From: Lotus japonicus
Taxonomy: Eukaryota > Streptophyta > Magnoliopsida > Fabales > Fabaceae
Assembly (NCBI RefSeq): GCF_012489685.1
Contig: NC_080044.1
Coordinates: forward strand, 63,040,732-63,104,731
DNA length: 64,000 bases
Direction: 5' to 3'
The translations under genes were made by a program, and so were the position numbers. Under the pieces are notes generated by a model. The model worked only from the letters and a program-made list of their open reading frames with translations. It made no database searches and had not been told where the DNA came from. Below are positions 1 to 13,090 of the stretch, one piece after another; within the stretch, counting starts at the first letter, position 1; every line of letters begins with the position of its first letter.

Positions 1-1382
1 ATCGGCAACATGTTGGTTGGCTTTTATTTTTTATTTTTTTAAATTAGTAATTAATAGCATCTAATCAATTGATACACACACAATTTTGTACATTACTCAC
101 TTTTGCAGCACTATGATCATAAACATTTAAACCGATATTTAAAGATAATCATATGCATTATTAATTCAAGAGAAAGTTATTTTGGTTGTGGAATTGAGCA
201 GCAATGAATTTTTTTCCGCACACATTGAGATCGTTGCCTTCGAGGTTCTTCCACCACTTGAAAATTTTAATTAATAATTTTAAAAAAATAAAAAATGAAA
301 GCCAACTAACAGAGGTTGGCTATTAAAAAAACAAAAAAGTAAAAAACACCTACAATCCAACATGGTTGGCAATTAAGTTAGAAAACGAAAAAAAAGTAAA
401 ACGTCAACGCTATTGGCGATTCTTAAAAAAATAAAATAGAATCACCACAAACAGTGTCAATTTATACTAGATTGGTAAATAAAAAAAAGTACCCAAACCT
501 GTAATTTCCTTACAAAATTATACTACTTAGGTACAAAAAACTGTTTGGGATAATACCCGAATAAAACTCTCAAGGACAGCGCGCAAATTGGTTTTCGCAA
601 CTTAGCTTATTTTATTGCAGGTTCTGGTTTGTGAATGTGTACTGTTCGTATTGTTGCTCTTTCTGTTCCACCAAAGCTACTGTTCGGCTCGGTGTTCGCG
701 TTGTTTAACCTTATATTTCTAACATACTGTACGCATTTAATCAACCTATTTGAGAACCGTCTAATTAAGATTAAAGGGTTAAAGACCTAACGTTGGTGAA
801 TGTATCATCCCTTGACTGTAGGGAATCTGCGTTCATGAGATATGATTGTGCTTGGGAAATTAATTTTCAGAATAAAGATAAAGGTGATATATATAGAGAG
901 TAGTATTTTTTTTTTCGAAAAAATGGTAGAGTAGTAAAAATGGGAAATACTGTTTTTTGTTTGTTCAATAAATGGGAAATAGTGTGTTTTTTTGGTCAAA
1001 GGGAAATAGTGTGTTAAAAGAGATTCCCCAACAATGGAGAAATTCCCCAACAATGGATCCATTCACTGCAGCCCATCGTCGTTGGGCTTCCAAATGTCCA
1101 TTTCCAATTGATTTTATTACATGATAATATCATTATCAGCCATTAGATTTTAGGACCAAAAGAAGCCATTAGTTTTTCATATTGTTGTATTTAGTCGGGA
1201 AAATAAATTGTTGTTTTCACACTATTTTTGCTATTTGCACGCCCTAGTTTAGTTTATTTTGTTACATTTCATAGTCAAGGTAATAGGTACAAATAGAAAA
1301 TATGTGATGTAAAAAAAAATCCCTTAACCACATGGCCAAACACGGGAAGGTGCTAATGTGCATCCACCTTTATTAATGAGTG
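1..1382. other. AT-rich intergenic DNA
   Basis: No gene, RNA or element with clear ends is seen here. The first 450 bases repeat short motifs of the type GTTGGC/GCCAAC between A/T runs, which suggests decayed repeat DNA. The only open frame of any length (805-1062, minus) is low-complexity and has no recognisable domain. Confidence 0.5.
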
Positions 1383-1384
1383 TT

Positions 1385-1520
1385 TCCGAAGGTTAGCTCA
1401 AATAGTAAGAGCTAGGGGACATAAGAGTTGGGGAGGGGAAGAGTCAGGGTTCGAACCGTAGAAGGGAAATTTAATAGGAATTTTCTAACTTACTAACAAC
1501 TAACCACTAACCACTGACAT
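1385..1520 (+). repeat. tRNA-derived SINE-like remnant
   Basis: An A-box-like stretch with TTAGCTCAAATAGTAAGAGC lies at about 1391-1412. About 35 bases downstream is a B-box-like GGGTTCGAACC at 1447-1457. This spacing and order are those of an internal RNA polymerase III promoter in a tRNA-derived SINE. No tRNA cloverleaf is apparent, and target-site duplications were not resolved, so this is called a SINE relic and not a tRNA gene. Confidence 0.5.
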
Positions 1521-1765
1521 TTGTCAGAAATTAATAAATATAAAAAAAATAGGACACGAGATCAAATATCCACCTCTACTCGTCAAATTTGGGACATTAT
1601 GCTATATCTTGTCATATAGTCACTTCATATTTTCTATTTTCATGAAGCTAAATGTATCTTTAATATTTTAATATGTGTTATGAACTTTTATATTAAATCA
1701 AATTAATACTAATTTATTTTTAATAACTATTCAACTAAATACATTTCCTTTTAGAGAAAAAGTTG

Positions 1766-1924
1766 GATGCATCGACGGTGTAAAGTTTTTTTACACCGTC
1801 AACCCATCAGATTTTAAGGATGTGAGAAAATCTCTCTTTTCATTTAATTTCTTTAATTGACATGTCACATCCTTGAAATCTGATTGGTTGACGGTGTAAA
1901 AAAACTTTACACCGTCGGTGCATC
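1766..1924. mobile_element. MITE with long terminal inverted repeats
   Basis: A 159-bp element with almost perfect inverted arms of about 45 bp. The left arm begins GATGCATCGACGGTGTAAAG and the right arm reads as GATGCACCGACGGTGTAAAG on the other strand. Each arm contains its own small palindrome (GGTGTAAA...TTTACACC). It is too short to code. The general pattern resembles the MITEs at 55952 and 61189, but the sequence family is different. Target-site duplication was not resolved. Confidence 0.75.
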
Positions 1925-1987
1925 AAAATTAAACTCTTCCTTTAATATTACAATACATGTATATTTAAACTTTGAAAAACTAAAAAA

Positions 1988-3955
1988 GTTTTTTTTTTGT
2001 TACAAGAGGAAATCTAAAAACCAAAAAGACTAACTACTGATAATGTCACTATAAAAATACTCGATAACTCCCGTTGGAGGCAGATGCCACTCCCTCCGCG
2101 GGGAAGACTCTCTCGACACTTGTTTGGCCATGTAATCAGCTGCCCTGTTGCGGTCCCTAGACACCCATTCAATTGAGACAGACCAGTCCCAAGTGAGCTT
2201 GAGCTTCACCCTCTCAATAGCCTCCCGTTCCAAGAAGGTTGTAGCAGAGATACCCGCCTGGAACACTTTAACCAGAAGCAAACAATCAGATTGGAGAATC
2301 ACGTGTCGATGCTGGTGGTCCCAAGCTTCCTACAGACCAAGATCGGTAGCCAAGAGCTCTGCCATGAAAGCTCCTCCTGAGCCACCACTTAACGAGACCC
2401 CAGTCATCCACGCTCCACTTCGGTCCTGAATGATCGCAACCATCCCCATAACGTTGTGTTCCGGTGACCAACTGCCATCCACGGCCACGAACACGCACTG
2501 GTCTGGAATGGGTCGCGATTGAGCTTGTAAATTCAACGCCTCACCTGCAGGATGGTTCAATCTCTCCATCTGTACTCCTGGCCATGCTTTCCAACATGCA
2601 ACATCCTGGGCTATCTGACGGACAACCAGGTTAACCGACCAAGGTCTATCCCCAAACACTGCATCATTCCGCCACCGCCATGACCACCATAACACTGCAA
2701 TTGGGAGCAAGTTATGTCTCCGTCTGACAAGCGCAACAAACCAATCCTGAAACGCGATATGAAAGTTCAAAGGTGGGAGTAACGCACCAAAGTACTGCCA
2801 CAATTTCTTCGATTGTGGGCACTCGCGAAAGACATGATTCTCATCTTCAATAACCGCACTACACCGTGAACAAGTTGCAAAATTGCTCAAGTGACTTCTC
2901 TCTCGTTTAGCATTTGTTGGCAGTGATCCTTTACCCACAAGCCATAGAAAAAATCTCAACTTCTCAGGGACCTTTGCTTTCCATATGTGCTTCCAAAAGG
3001 CTGAACCGTCGTCACCAATACCTGCTACAAGATTGTAAGCGGAGCTCGTCGAGTAGCAGCCATTGGGGCTCGATTTCCATCTCAGCTCATCACTCCCTTG
3101 ACGCAAACCAGGTATAGGAACAACAGAAATCTCATTGCATATGTGCGGCGATAACAAAGTATACAACTTCGATAGAGCCCATGTTCCATTTTCCCACATG
3201 TCCGCTACAGTGAAGGCTGTATCTGAAATGTGCACAAAAGGTACCCAGAGACAAATTTTCCCACTCCCCAGCCTATTATCATACCAAAAAGAAGGAGTAC
3301 CACTGCCTAGCTGTGCCCCAAACCCTGCTGCAATATTATTCTTCGCTTGAATTATCCCTTTCCAAATGTAGGAGTCTCCATATTTGTAATTTGCCACAAG
3401 AACTGAGTCATTAGCTAAGTATTTTTCAGAGAGAGCCTTTACCCAAATTTTATCCTTGTCATGCAGCAAACTATCCACAAGCTTCCCAAGTAATGAAATG
3501 TTGTTATCTATGGTGCTTCGAAGGCCTAGACCCCCATATCCTTCGGGCACGCTATTTCCTTCCAACCAACCAAGTTCCAGCTCCGTTTATTTCCACCTCT
3601 GGCCCATACACAATTCCTTAGCTTTTTATCCACAAACTCACACACCGATTCAGGGAGTCAAAGAGCTTGCATGGAATACAATGGGAGGGAAGAGAGCACA
3701 AACTTTTCCAAACATAGCCTCCCCGCTTTATTCAGAAGTTTATTCTTCCAAGAAGCCAATCGTGAGTTAATTCTCTCCATGACTGGGGAAAAAACATCCC
3801 TGGTCACACGCCCTTTCAGGAGAGGAATCCTAGGATATTTCCCTAGGTTTCTTGCCCGTGCAATGCCCAAAATATCCGAGAGCTCTCGCTGAACATTCTG
3901 AGCCATATTCTTAGAACAGAATAGTCTAGACTTCTCCAAGTTAACTTTCATGCCT
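1988..3955 (-). pseudogene. 5'-truncated L1-type LINE, copy A (RT tail, zf-RVT, RNase H)
   Basis: Reading leftwards, the remnant encodes the end of the reverse transcriptase (KVNLEKSRLFCSK, then LGKYPRIPLLKGRVTRD; 3951-3658). After a frameshift comes the zinc-binding zf-RVT region with FFLWLVGKGSLPTNAKR and a Cys/His cluster (3565 to about 2600). An RNase H domain follows, with VAVDGSW and, near the end, RDRNRAADYMAKQ. One in-frame stop near 2330 interrupts the RNase H. The 3' end reads TTTCCTCTTGTAAC followed by A's (T's on the plus strand at 1989-1999). It is the same family as the LINE at 50899-53269, sharing the LEKSR and LLKGRVTRD blocks and the same 3' tail. ORF1, the endonuclease and most of the RT are missing, so it is a dead copy. 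Confidence 0.9.
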
Positions 3956-4837
3956 TAAATATATTTTTCATATTTTTGTATTTTTAAATATAATTTTTAT
4001 CAATTAACATAACTTTTTTTAAAAGATTTAATGTATTATTATATATTGGTGAAAATGATCTTTGGTAAATAGAACTTCAAGCACCTCTAACCTTTGTATG
4101 GTAGCTGCAGGTTGTATGCGCGATAATAATGTTCATGATGGAGCTTGGTGGAGTACGACAAAGATGCCCCTGGAAAAGGTTTACTCTCAGCTCAAGTCAT
4201 CTTCTAGATCAGAGGGAATCTCAAAGTCATATAAAAATTCAAATAGCAAAATGGGTAGTGCTTATGTAAATAAATAATCATGCATGTATATATAGGCATG
4301 ATTAGACCTGTAATTAATACACTGAGTCTTAGTCAAACTCGAAAACACAAATCAATCATGCACATGGTAGAACATATACATTAGGCATCTTTAGGAAATT
4401 CAACATGGTCATTTGCGTCGATCAGTTCCTCATAGACAGTCTTGTCTAGTTCGCACATCCACCACCATGAATGTAAAGAGGAAAGGGAGGAAACTTGGGT
4501 TGGAGAAGGAACATGCGATACTTTCGTATGAACGATGAAAAGAATAAAGGGAACCCTAATCTCTCCCATGTCTCTCTTATATTTTAAAGCTATGTGGCAA
4601 TAAGTTGTGCAATTATGTCAATTATGTCATTAACAATACTTCGTCCCTTATTGTTTCACAATAAGAGGTCTTATAATAAGATATTAAAGGAATTAACTAT
4701 AATGATTAAAATAAATAACAGTGTATGTTTTCAGAGATTAAAAGAAAGGAAATTTTCTCTTATTCACTGAATTAAACATTGATATATTTCCATGGACTAA
4801 AAATATTAAGAAGAAGAAAAAACTGCAATAGAGATTA
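3956..4837. other. Intergenic stretch with only weak small ORFs
   Basis: AT-rich sequence between the LINE and the next DNA element. It holds a 59-codon plus-strand ORF (listed separately) and a 62-codon minus-strand frame (4569-4381) ending VEFPKDA. Neither matches a family I recognise. Nothing else supportable is seen. Confidence 0.4.
4098..4277 (+). CDS. Small ORF of unknown function (doubtful)
   Basis: A 59-aa frame starting MVAAGCMRDNNVHDGAWW and ending GSAYVNK. It is Ser/Lys-rich in its second half, with no signal peptide or membrane segment. In its favour, the composition is less AT-biased than the surroundings and the start MVAAGCM looks protein-like. Against it, there is no recognisable homologue, no visible splice partner, and the size is within chance for this AT content. 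A spliced exon of a larger lost gene is also possible. It is listed so that it can be tested, not as an established gene. Confidence 0.2.
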   Translation: MVAAGCMRDNNVHDGAWWSTTKMPLEKVYSQLKSSSRSEGISKSYKNSNSKMGSAYVNK

Positions 4838-5646
4838 TAGGGGTGAACATGGGTCGGACAAATCCAATGAACCCGTCCAACCCAATCCGATGATCAAATA
4901 GAAAAAAATGCGGGTTGGATCGGGCAATCGGATTAGTCAGATGAATTTTACTACAACCCAACCAAGTTCGGATCGGATTTCGGGTTCAGTTCAAATCCAT
5001 CCAACCCAACCAAGAATCCATACATATAATAATAATTTTTATAATTTTACTCATACTTGGAGTGCTAGTGTCGAAGTGATGACTTTTTGAAACTTTGAGA
5101 CTTAAGTATTTATAGTTATTTGTCATATTTGAACTTAGAGTATTTGTTTGTAGTTATTTGTGACATGTTTATATATAGTTAGTTATTTGGCATGTTGAAG
5201 ACATCTAAGTTCTAAGTGTCATGACATGACATTTAGTGTTATTTTTCACTTTTTAGATACTATTTATATTGGATTGTTTCATGTCATTTGGTAATGAAGT
5301 TTTATATTTTCATGATATTTGGCTATATGTCATTTATGTGGTACTATTTCTATAACTTTTTGTGTTTTTTTTATGCTATTTAGTATTATAACATATTTAA
5401 TATTTTTTATAACATTTTTTGAATTTATAATAATTCTTACAAGATTTTTTAATATTTCAGATATATTATTATTTTAATATAGTGACCTTATAAATCCATC
5501 AAACCCAATCCAAACTTCGTCGGGTTGGTTCGAATCGGGTCCGGAGAAAAAATTCGTGAAATCCAACCCAACCCTACTCAGACAATTTTGATCGATTCAG
5601 ATTTTATTTTGATTAAAACTCATCCAACCCAACCGATGTGCTCCTA
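4838..5646. mobile_element. Non-autonomous DNA transposon (MULE-like size of duplication)
   Basis: The left end begins TAGGGGTGAACATGGGTCGG. The right end, read on the other strand, begins TAGGAGCACATCGGTTGGG, so the ends form imperfect inverted repeats. Subterminal regions are rich in the motif CCAACCCAA/GGGTTGG. The flanks are ATAGAGATTA (4828-4837) and ATAGAGAATA (5647-5656), a 10-base direct repeat with one mismatch, consistent with a 9-10-bp target duplication. The AT-rich core has no coding potential. Confidence 0.6.
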
Positions 5647-8600
5647 ATAGAGAATATGGTGAAAAATGGACGTAGGAGAAGGAGCGATCAATAAAAGAGG
5701 AGAGGGGAATATTCTGACAGGCACTGTATATGGGATATTCAAATGAGGGACGATATAGAGGAATATTACATTGACACGCGTCTCAAGGATTATCTCTTCT
5801 CTTTGTTTTTTTGTTTTTTCCCCTTTTTTTTTAGAAGGAAAAAGAAAAATAAAAGAAAAAAAGGACGAATAATAATATGAAGAAAAGGCATGGGTTGGAG
5901 TGTAGCTTATACGAGAAGACTGAAGTTGGAAAGCAACCAACCATTTTCATTGCAACCTCAGGGAATTCGATGCTCTACTCTTACTCTCACTTTCACATTC
6001 ACTTTTAGCTTTTTCTTTTCATTTTCTAATTGAAAATCACCCAATCTTTTGTCTATAGCATCCTATGAAGTATGTCATGCATGTTGTAATTTATCCCAAT
6101 TTTATTAAACAATCATAGTTTTGTGATATTTTTTTTATCGTTGAAAGATAATGTTACCCATTTGACATACAATTACATGTTTTCTCAATAAATTAAATGT
6201 TTTTTTTTTTCATTTAAACTTGTGTTTTAATCCTTACAGGAGTCTAGCTTGCTTACCACTATACCTACACGTTGTTGGTAACTTTCAAACGTCTTCGTCA
6301 CATTAATTATTTTTATTTTTCCTTAATTTCACATATCACATTACAACTTTCATTTTGTGCGGAAGAACTCAAGCGTCAAGTAACATCTTATCATCATTAG
6401 AGATATCTTTGGAGCTTCTACTTAAGAGTGAGCATTTGTTGGTCTCTCGAACTTGCCACCGACATATTTAGCCCCGTAATCTAGAAGTATTTTCTCTCTG
6501 TTCTACCATTTTTATTATCAAATATATGTGTGCGCGTGCAAAAATGTCCACTAGGGGACCTAAATTAGTCCCGTCCAATATGATTTTGACTAGTTTACAC
6601 TGTTTCAATAGTGAAACCGATTAAATGCTCATGATTGACATATGTTTGATCAAAGAACTTTATATCGGCTAGCTTTTAGAATTTGAATTCTCTAAATAGG
6701 ATAAATCCTACATTCACGCGGTTAAAGAATTTGAGTCGTTTGATTAAGATCAGACAACTCAAATCTTAATTTTATCTCTATCGTCGAATTTTAATAAAAT
6801 ATATGAGTCAACCAATCATAATCTAACGGTTTAGATTCATTAAGCATGTGAATGTAAAATTGTTCTTACAACTCAAATCTGACTCTACTAATACTGTACT
6901 GTCATAATTATTAAACACATCTATAAACTACGCTTATTAATTAAATACTTCTAAAAAATACAAGTATATTGTATTGTAGTTGTGCTTTGGCAGTGGGCTC
7001 CCTGACCAAAATTACACAAATTCGTTCAACATGTAAAAGAGAATCTACTTAGCTTCTTAACCACTTCATTAAAGATAGTAGCAGAAGAAGATTCTCTCTA
7101 CTAGGCTCCTCTATCACTCTTTTTAAAGGATGATTTTTTCTACCCCCTTTAAGCTTCGTGTGTTCCCTTAATTTAGAGTCACAGAATTGGAACTAAGATA
7201 TTCCTTCCTTGGAGGCAAATATTTTATTCTATATGGTGAATGTCTCGTTTATTAGATTAGATATTCCTCTCCTTCCATGAATGCACTCAAATTCATGACA
7301 ATCATGCAACTTTTGGACTCAGAGGAAGTTAGAAGATTGATTGATACTAAAGCCTATTTGAATATGTGCTTTCCTTCTCCCTCTTTTCTCCCTTTCTCTT
7401 TAATTATTCACTGTGTTGGTTAAAATCATGTTGGTGGTATACTGGTATATGCTTCCCCGCAATTCAAAAAGTATTTGCAATTAATTAATTAATCATGATA
7501 AGATCATTATTAATTCCTGCTGCAACAGCAATAGCATACTTGGTTTTGGACAACCACAATAACTATTGCATAACACGTGGCCAGCATTTGCATCTGGCTG
7601 GTTTCACATTGCCCATTCCTTTAGCATGAGCTACAACATGTGCAACCAAAATGTACCATGGTTACCCTTTATGTACCTTTTAATCCATTTAAGAGCAACA
7701 TAATCCTATATATTATGTACATTAAATTGTATGTTTAGAAATTGTTCAACCAATGATTTTGAAGTCATAATCCATTTTAGGTTAAAGCTTATGTGCCTTT
7801 AAGATTAATTCTGAAGCAAGAGAAGGTACTATGAACATGCTATTATGTTTATTTTATATGCTCAATCCATTATGGCATCCATATTTGTGCTTCACATAAA
7901 GTCAGAGTGTTAGACCATTTGATACATGACTAGTATGTTAGGATGTCTGCTAATCTAGTCTTCATTCGTCATAATCAATTATGATACTCAAAAGCTACTC
8001 ACAAAAGTTTCTCCTCACAATTAATTTCATCTTTGGAATCAATTGTAGAAAGATTTCTAAACATGCACAACATACATGTGTATCATAATCCTTCTACTTA
8101 AACCTTAAAGGCTTTTGAGCCAAAAACTCATGGATAAGTCCACTAAAGCAAAATAAATCTCATGAAAAGAAGAAAATATATAGAGGGAGAAAAGAAAAGA
8201 AAAGATAATACTTTGTTAGGTTTTGATTTGAAATTGTAGGAGAATCTGAATCTCACAAGCACACAGCTCTTATGTAATGAAAGCCAGCCAAAATAAAAGG
8301 AGTACAGGGGGATAAAAAGAGAAAAGTAGTAAAGATGAAAAAGGGTAACAGTAAGAAGAATAGTCTTTTGTATTGGTGATAATTTTGAATTAGTACAAAG
8401 CACACACTAAGAGATTCTAAAACCAGGCTCAAAGCACATGACCCTGAAATGTCAGAGAGTCTCTGATTCCTTCTCTCTCATTTTTATTTTTCACACTTTT
8501 TTTGCATTGATTCTTTGTAGGAAGCTACTTCCCTCTGCTTTATCCCATGCTTTTTCTTTTGTCTCTCACAAACATGCTTTATTCCCACTGAACTTCACCC

Positions 8601-8822
8601 CTAAAAAGAAGACGATCCTCCTTGTGTTTGCAAACGACATTGCTTCCCTTTCTTTGTGTCTCTCTCTCTAGCCCCCACAAGAACTACAAACTAAGGAAGA
8701 AGCCAAACACCCTCTTTTGCTCTTGTTTGTTCCCACATACCACCCCGTTCCTATTTTGGCATGAACATATCTTAAACAGTGCTTGTGAGACAATTGTTGT
8801 AGTGTAACTATACCTGAAAAGA
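5647..8822. other. Intergenic region and presumed promoter/leader of the GARP gene
   Basis: No coding sequence is recognised. The last 350 bases before 8823 are pyrimidine-rich (many CTTTCTCT tracts), typical of a plant 5' leader. The transcription start cannot be placed from sequence alone. Frames such as 8438-8671 and 8622-8807 lie in this leader and look non-coding. Confidence 0.5.
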
Positions 8823-11683
8823 ATGGCATCCCCTTCTGAACTAAGCCTTGATTTCAAGCCACATAGCTACTCCATGCTACTGAAATCATTTGCTGATCAA
8901 AATGATCAAACCTACAAGCTTGAAGAGTTCCTTTCTCGCCTAGAGGAAGAACGTCTCAAGATTGATGCCTTCAAGCGTGAGCTTCCTCTCTGCATGCAAC
9001 TTCTCACAAACGGTACACCTTCAAATCAATCACCCTTTCACAAACATGATTCAAAATCCCCACTATAAATTAATTAAACATACAGAATCAGGAACCTTAC
9101 AGATTCAATCATGCATGAAAACATATATCATAGTAGTATTATACTATCCAAACTCAATCATGATATTGTCTTCTTCTTCTTCTGATTTTCCTAATAAATT
9201 TATACTATTGATAACTACCCTTTTGTCTTCATCATCTCATTTCCTATTCTCTTTTATGTAATTTTTCTTCTTTTTCTTTCCTACCCTCAAACAGAAAAAG
9301 CATGCAATCATAATTTCTTTGGATCATTTTAACAAATAGTTTGGCTACCCTTTTGATTCTTTTGTGTTGGAACAGCCATGGAGGCTTCAAGGCAGCAACT
9401 TGAGAGCTTCAGAGTAAATAATCAAGACAACAGACCAGTTCTGGAGGAATTCATACCTGTGAAGCATTTAGCCTCTGATCAAAGCTCTGATCAGAAAGCA
9501 ACAAACATATCTGATAATAAGGCAAATTGGATGACATCTGCTCAACTATGGAGCCAAGCAAGTGAAGCAATTACCAAACAACAATCCACAATCAAAGAGA
9601 GTGATGGTGATATGATTGGATTCAACAACACCAGCCCTAATAAGCTAGTTCTGGACAACAAACAGAGGAATGGTGGAGCCTTTCTACCATTCTCGAAAGA
9701 GCGAAACTCGCTGCAAGCTCTACCTGAGCTAGCCCTTGCTTCTGCTGAGAAAGAAATTGAGGATAAGAAACATGCAGATGGAGAGAAAGGAGGGTCTTCA
9801 TGTCAGAAGAGGGAGAGTAATAATACAGGCAATAATGATGGAGTTGTGATTGATCAAGCTAAAGAAAATTCAGTAGCATCCCATGCTCAAAACACAAACA
9901 ACAACAACAACACTCAAAATCAAAATCACAGGAAAGCAAGAAGGTGTTGGTCACCAGATTTGCACCGCAGATTTGTCAATGCCCTTCAAATGCTAGGTGG
10001 ATCCCAAGGTAATTTGGATTTCAGTTGAACTGAAAACGTGTCTTAATTTTGTTTTTCCAATCCGCGCTAAACTCAAGGTGTCTAATTCTAATTTTTTTCA
10101 TTAATACCTTAAGATGTTTATCTGAGATTATGCAAAAAGAAAAAAAATCTGAATTTCATATATTATGATATTGATATTATGAAGATCATGATTAAGTTGT
10201 GATATTTGACTGCAGTGGCAACTCCAAAACAGATAAGGGAGTTGATGAAGGTTGATGGTTTGACCAATGATGAAGTTAAAAGCCATCTGCAGGTACTACT
10301 ATTTCTTTGTTTCTCTCTCACTCTCAGTACTGTCTGCACTGCGATAATGGACAAGCACCTTTGTTGTTGTTGTACTATTTTCAGTACCTCTCACTCTGAC
10401 CAATGACAACATAACATTCTGCATATCCCAACTAACTTTTGGTGATTTGTTTGTGTTTTATAACATCCATGCTATATGGCTCCACAAATCCATTTGCACC
10501 AGTCAAAGTAAAACCAGGGTAGGGTAGGTAGGAAGTTTAAGGGAAAATATTTCATAAATGGATAATTATCATATTTGGCTAAGTATAATTTCCGTTTTTG
10601 TCTATAAACTTTCTGATGGGCTAAAATTTAAATAATCTGATATTGTATGATCTAAATTTCATTTATAAAAATAAAATAAAAAATGTATGTAACTTTGAAT
10701 GCATTTATCATACTCAATGAGTGTCGATTGCACGAAATAAAAGTGATTTTTTTTATATTAAAAGTTCATGTCTTTAAGAGTTCCACGATCTTAGGGAAAT
10801 TGTGAGAACAATTTAGTGCAAACAAAAACACTTTGAATGCATTTATCATAATCAGGTTGATTTATCTAGGGTGAGATTATTTAGGAGAGATTTTTAGAGC
10901 TTTTTAGTGCACGTTTGTATTAATGTTGTCAAAATTGCTTGTTGAAAGAAATGATTTCGATAAAACTAATTATTTTAAAGTTGATAATTTATGTTTGGAT
11001 ATATTTACGATAAGTCAGTTGTAAAATCTAGCAATTGATTATGTAGGATAGAAGTTGGATTTATAGTTTACTTTTACCTTAAAATTGATACTAATTGTGA
11101 AAAGAAACATTGAGCATCCAAAAATACAATGAAAAACAATGTTATGATTTGTAAACATTGAACCAAACATGCATGCTTTCAGATTTAAGCTTCCTGAAAA
11201 TTTTAAATTTCAGCTAAAAAAAGGTTGATCCAATTTCCTTTTTTTTCTTAACAGAAATATAGGCTTCACACAAGGAGACCCAGTCCAAGCCCACAATCAG
11301 GTGCACCAGCAGCACAACTAGTGGTCCTCGGAGGAATCTGGGTCCCACCAGAATACGCTACGGCGGCGGGCCACACAGGCACCCCCACCCTCTACGGCGC
11401 ACACCCTGCCTCTCACGGGCCACCACCACACTACTGCCCTCAGGAGTTCTATACCACAGCGCCACCACAACCATTGCTTCCGCCGCCTCCACGACACCAA
11501 CACCACAATTATGTGTACAGGACCACTGCCCACGGCCATAGGTCACCGGAATCCGCAAGGGACCCGTCGGAGAGCATAGAGGATGGGAAGTCAGAGAGTA
11601 GCAGCTGGAAGGGTGAGAGTGAAGGGGACAGAAAAGGGCTGGCTGCAGAGAGTAATGAGAGTGAGATCACTCTCAAATTCTAA
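8823..11683 (+). CDS. NIGT1/HRS1/HHO-type GARP (G2-like) transcription factor
   Basis: Four exons join in phase: 8823-9012, 9376-10008, 10216-10292 and 11255-11683, giving 442 aa. All three introns are GT-AG. Near the N terminus is an EAR-like ELSLDF. Residues ~30-75 form the family's hydrophobic/coiled domain ([20 protein letters not shown], then [19 protein letters not shown]). The Myb-like GARP DNA-binding domain runs from [20 protein letters not shown] through [17 protein letters not shown] to [18 protein letters not shown] (about residues 250-310) and is split by the usual 77-bp exon. The C-terminal tail is Pro/His-rich, then Ser/Glu-rich. Known family role: nuclear repressors acting in nitrate- and phosphate-starvation responses; closest in layout to HHO5/HHO6 by my reading. 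The start is the ATG immediately before SPSELSLDF. No disruption is seen, so it is likely functional. Confidence 0.93.
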
Positions 11684-13090
11684 GGCTCATGCAGTTTTCA
11701 AATTAGGGTCTTCCTTGCATGTTCAACTATTCATCATAACTATGAACAAGAAGAAAAAAAAGTTTGGTAGAACAAAAATATTCTTATTTATCAGATGACT
11801 TTTCTGTAGTAGAGACCTTACTGCATAGGGTAAAAAGGCATAAAAGTGAGCAATAACAGTTTTGTTTTACTTTACTATGCACTTCTTTGATGCTTTTAGC
11901 ATTTTCTGGATCTGGGTTATAAATTTGCCCTTAAATGATGTAGTTATATAACAATGTTAAACAGCTTCTATATATATAAGTAATTTTTCAAGCCAAAGTG
12001 TTAAGGTCATTGAGTCATTACATGCTAGTGATTAGTGAAGGGTGTTTTTCCTTTTTAACTTTTTTGTCTAAATACTTTTCACATTGTTTACTCTGCCTTT
12101 TACGCATCTCTAAGACTCTAACATATAACATGCTCAATGCCAAATCCAGACAAGATCACAATCTCATACAGATCTGGTTCAAGACAGACCTTTTTTTTTC
12201 CTTTGAACCGAGTTAAAGGTTAAAGCTAGGGCTGATCTAGTCGCAGGTGGCACAGAAACATGAGAATATTATCTTTCTAATGAACTCTATCACAGGGTCT
12301 CTGTAAGATTTAAAAGAACCTAGCAGAGCTGTTATTCTTTTAGGTATTTGAAAATAAATGATTATGTGTCATTAAACTACTTATGGGCCTTAAAATAAAT
12401 TATTTTCTAAACATATATGTAAAACTAATAAAATTAAGAAACGATTGTCGTTTAAAATGAAAATAACCTGCAAATATGGGTTAAAATCAAGTCATGTGAA
12501 AATTCTAATATATTTCCTCACAGTTTAAATTTTATGTGTCTCTCTAGTCTCTCCCTTCATAAACATTTAAAAGGTCTCACCCAACCTATTTAATGCATAC
12601 ATGAGAAAGACACAATTTTCACATGAGAGGACTTTAGATCCTCAAAACACATACAATGCTCTTCTTCCCCAGCTCTAGAATCAGCCCTCACCCATTAGCA
12701 ACGAATGCTATCACTCAAAGACCCTCCAAACTCTCCAACGACAAGCAAAACAGTAACAACATCATGCAAACTGAAGCATAACAAAGGAAGCAAGAAAGCC
12801 AATTAGGGTTTTTCTGAGAACAATTAAGACTAGGTCCTAAATATTGACAATATTACAAGAACAAGTTGCCAATAACAATTTTCCAATCAAAGTGACAAAC
12901 GATATGCACAAGAGTCTTACTAGTGCTATTTGGTTGAGACTTGAGACGAGAGCGGAATTGAAAAGGAAACAATACAAGATATGTTAATATATCCGCACTT
13001 TTTTTTTTTCTCTCCATATCAGGTAATGTGTTATGTGCCAAACCCATTTTAAGCATCATTGACAAAATCTGAACCTCGGAAGATAAACAA
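11684..13090. other. Convergent 3' flanks of the GARP and RRM genes
   Basis: The two neighbouring genes point towards each other across this 1.4-kb gap. It should hold both 3' UTRs. No further gene or element with defined ends is recognised. The frame at 12853-13149 on the minus strand begins inside the last coding exon of the RRM gene and is out of frame with it. Confidence 0.5.

Noticed and set aside
11318..11558. Minus-strand frames with Trp/Val/Gly-rich translation
   Set aside because: Antisense of the Pro/His-rich last exon of the GARP gene.
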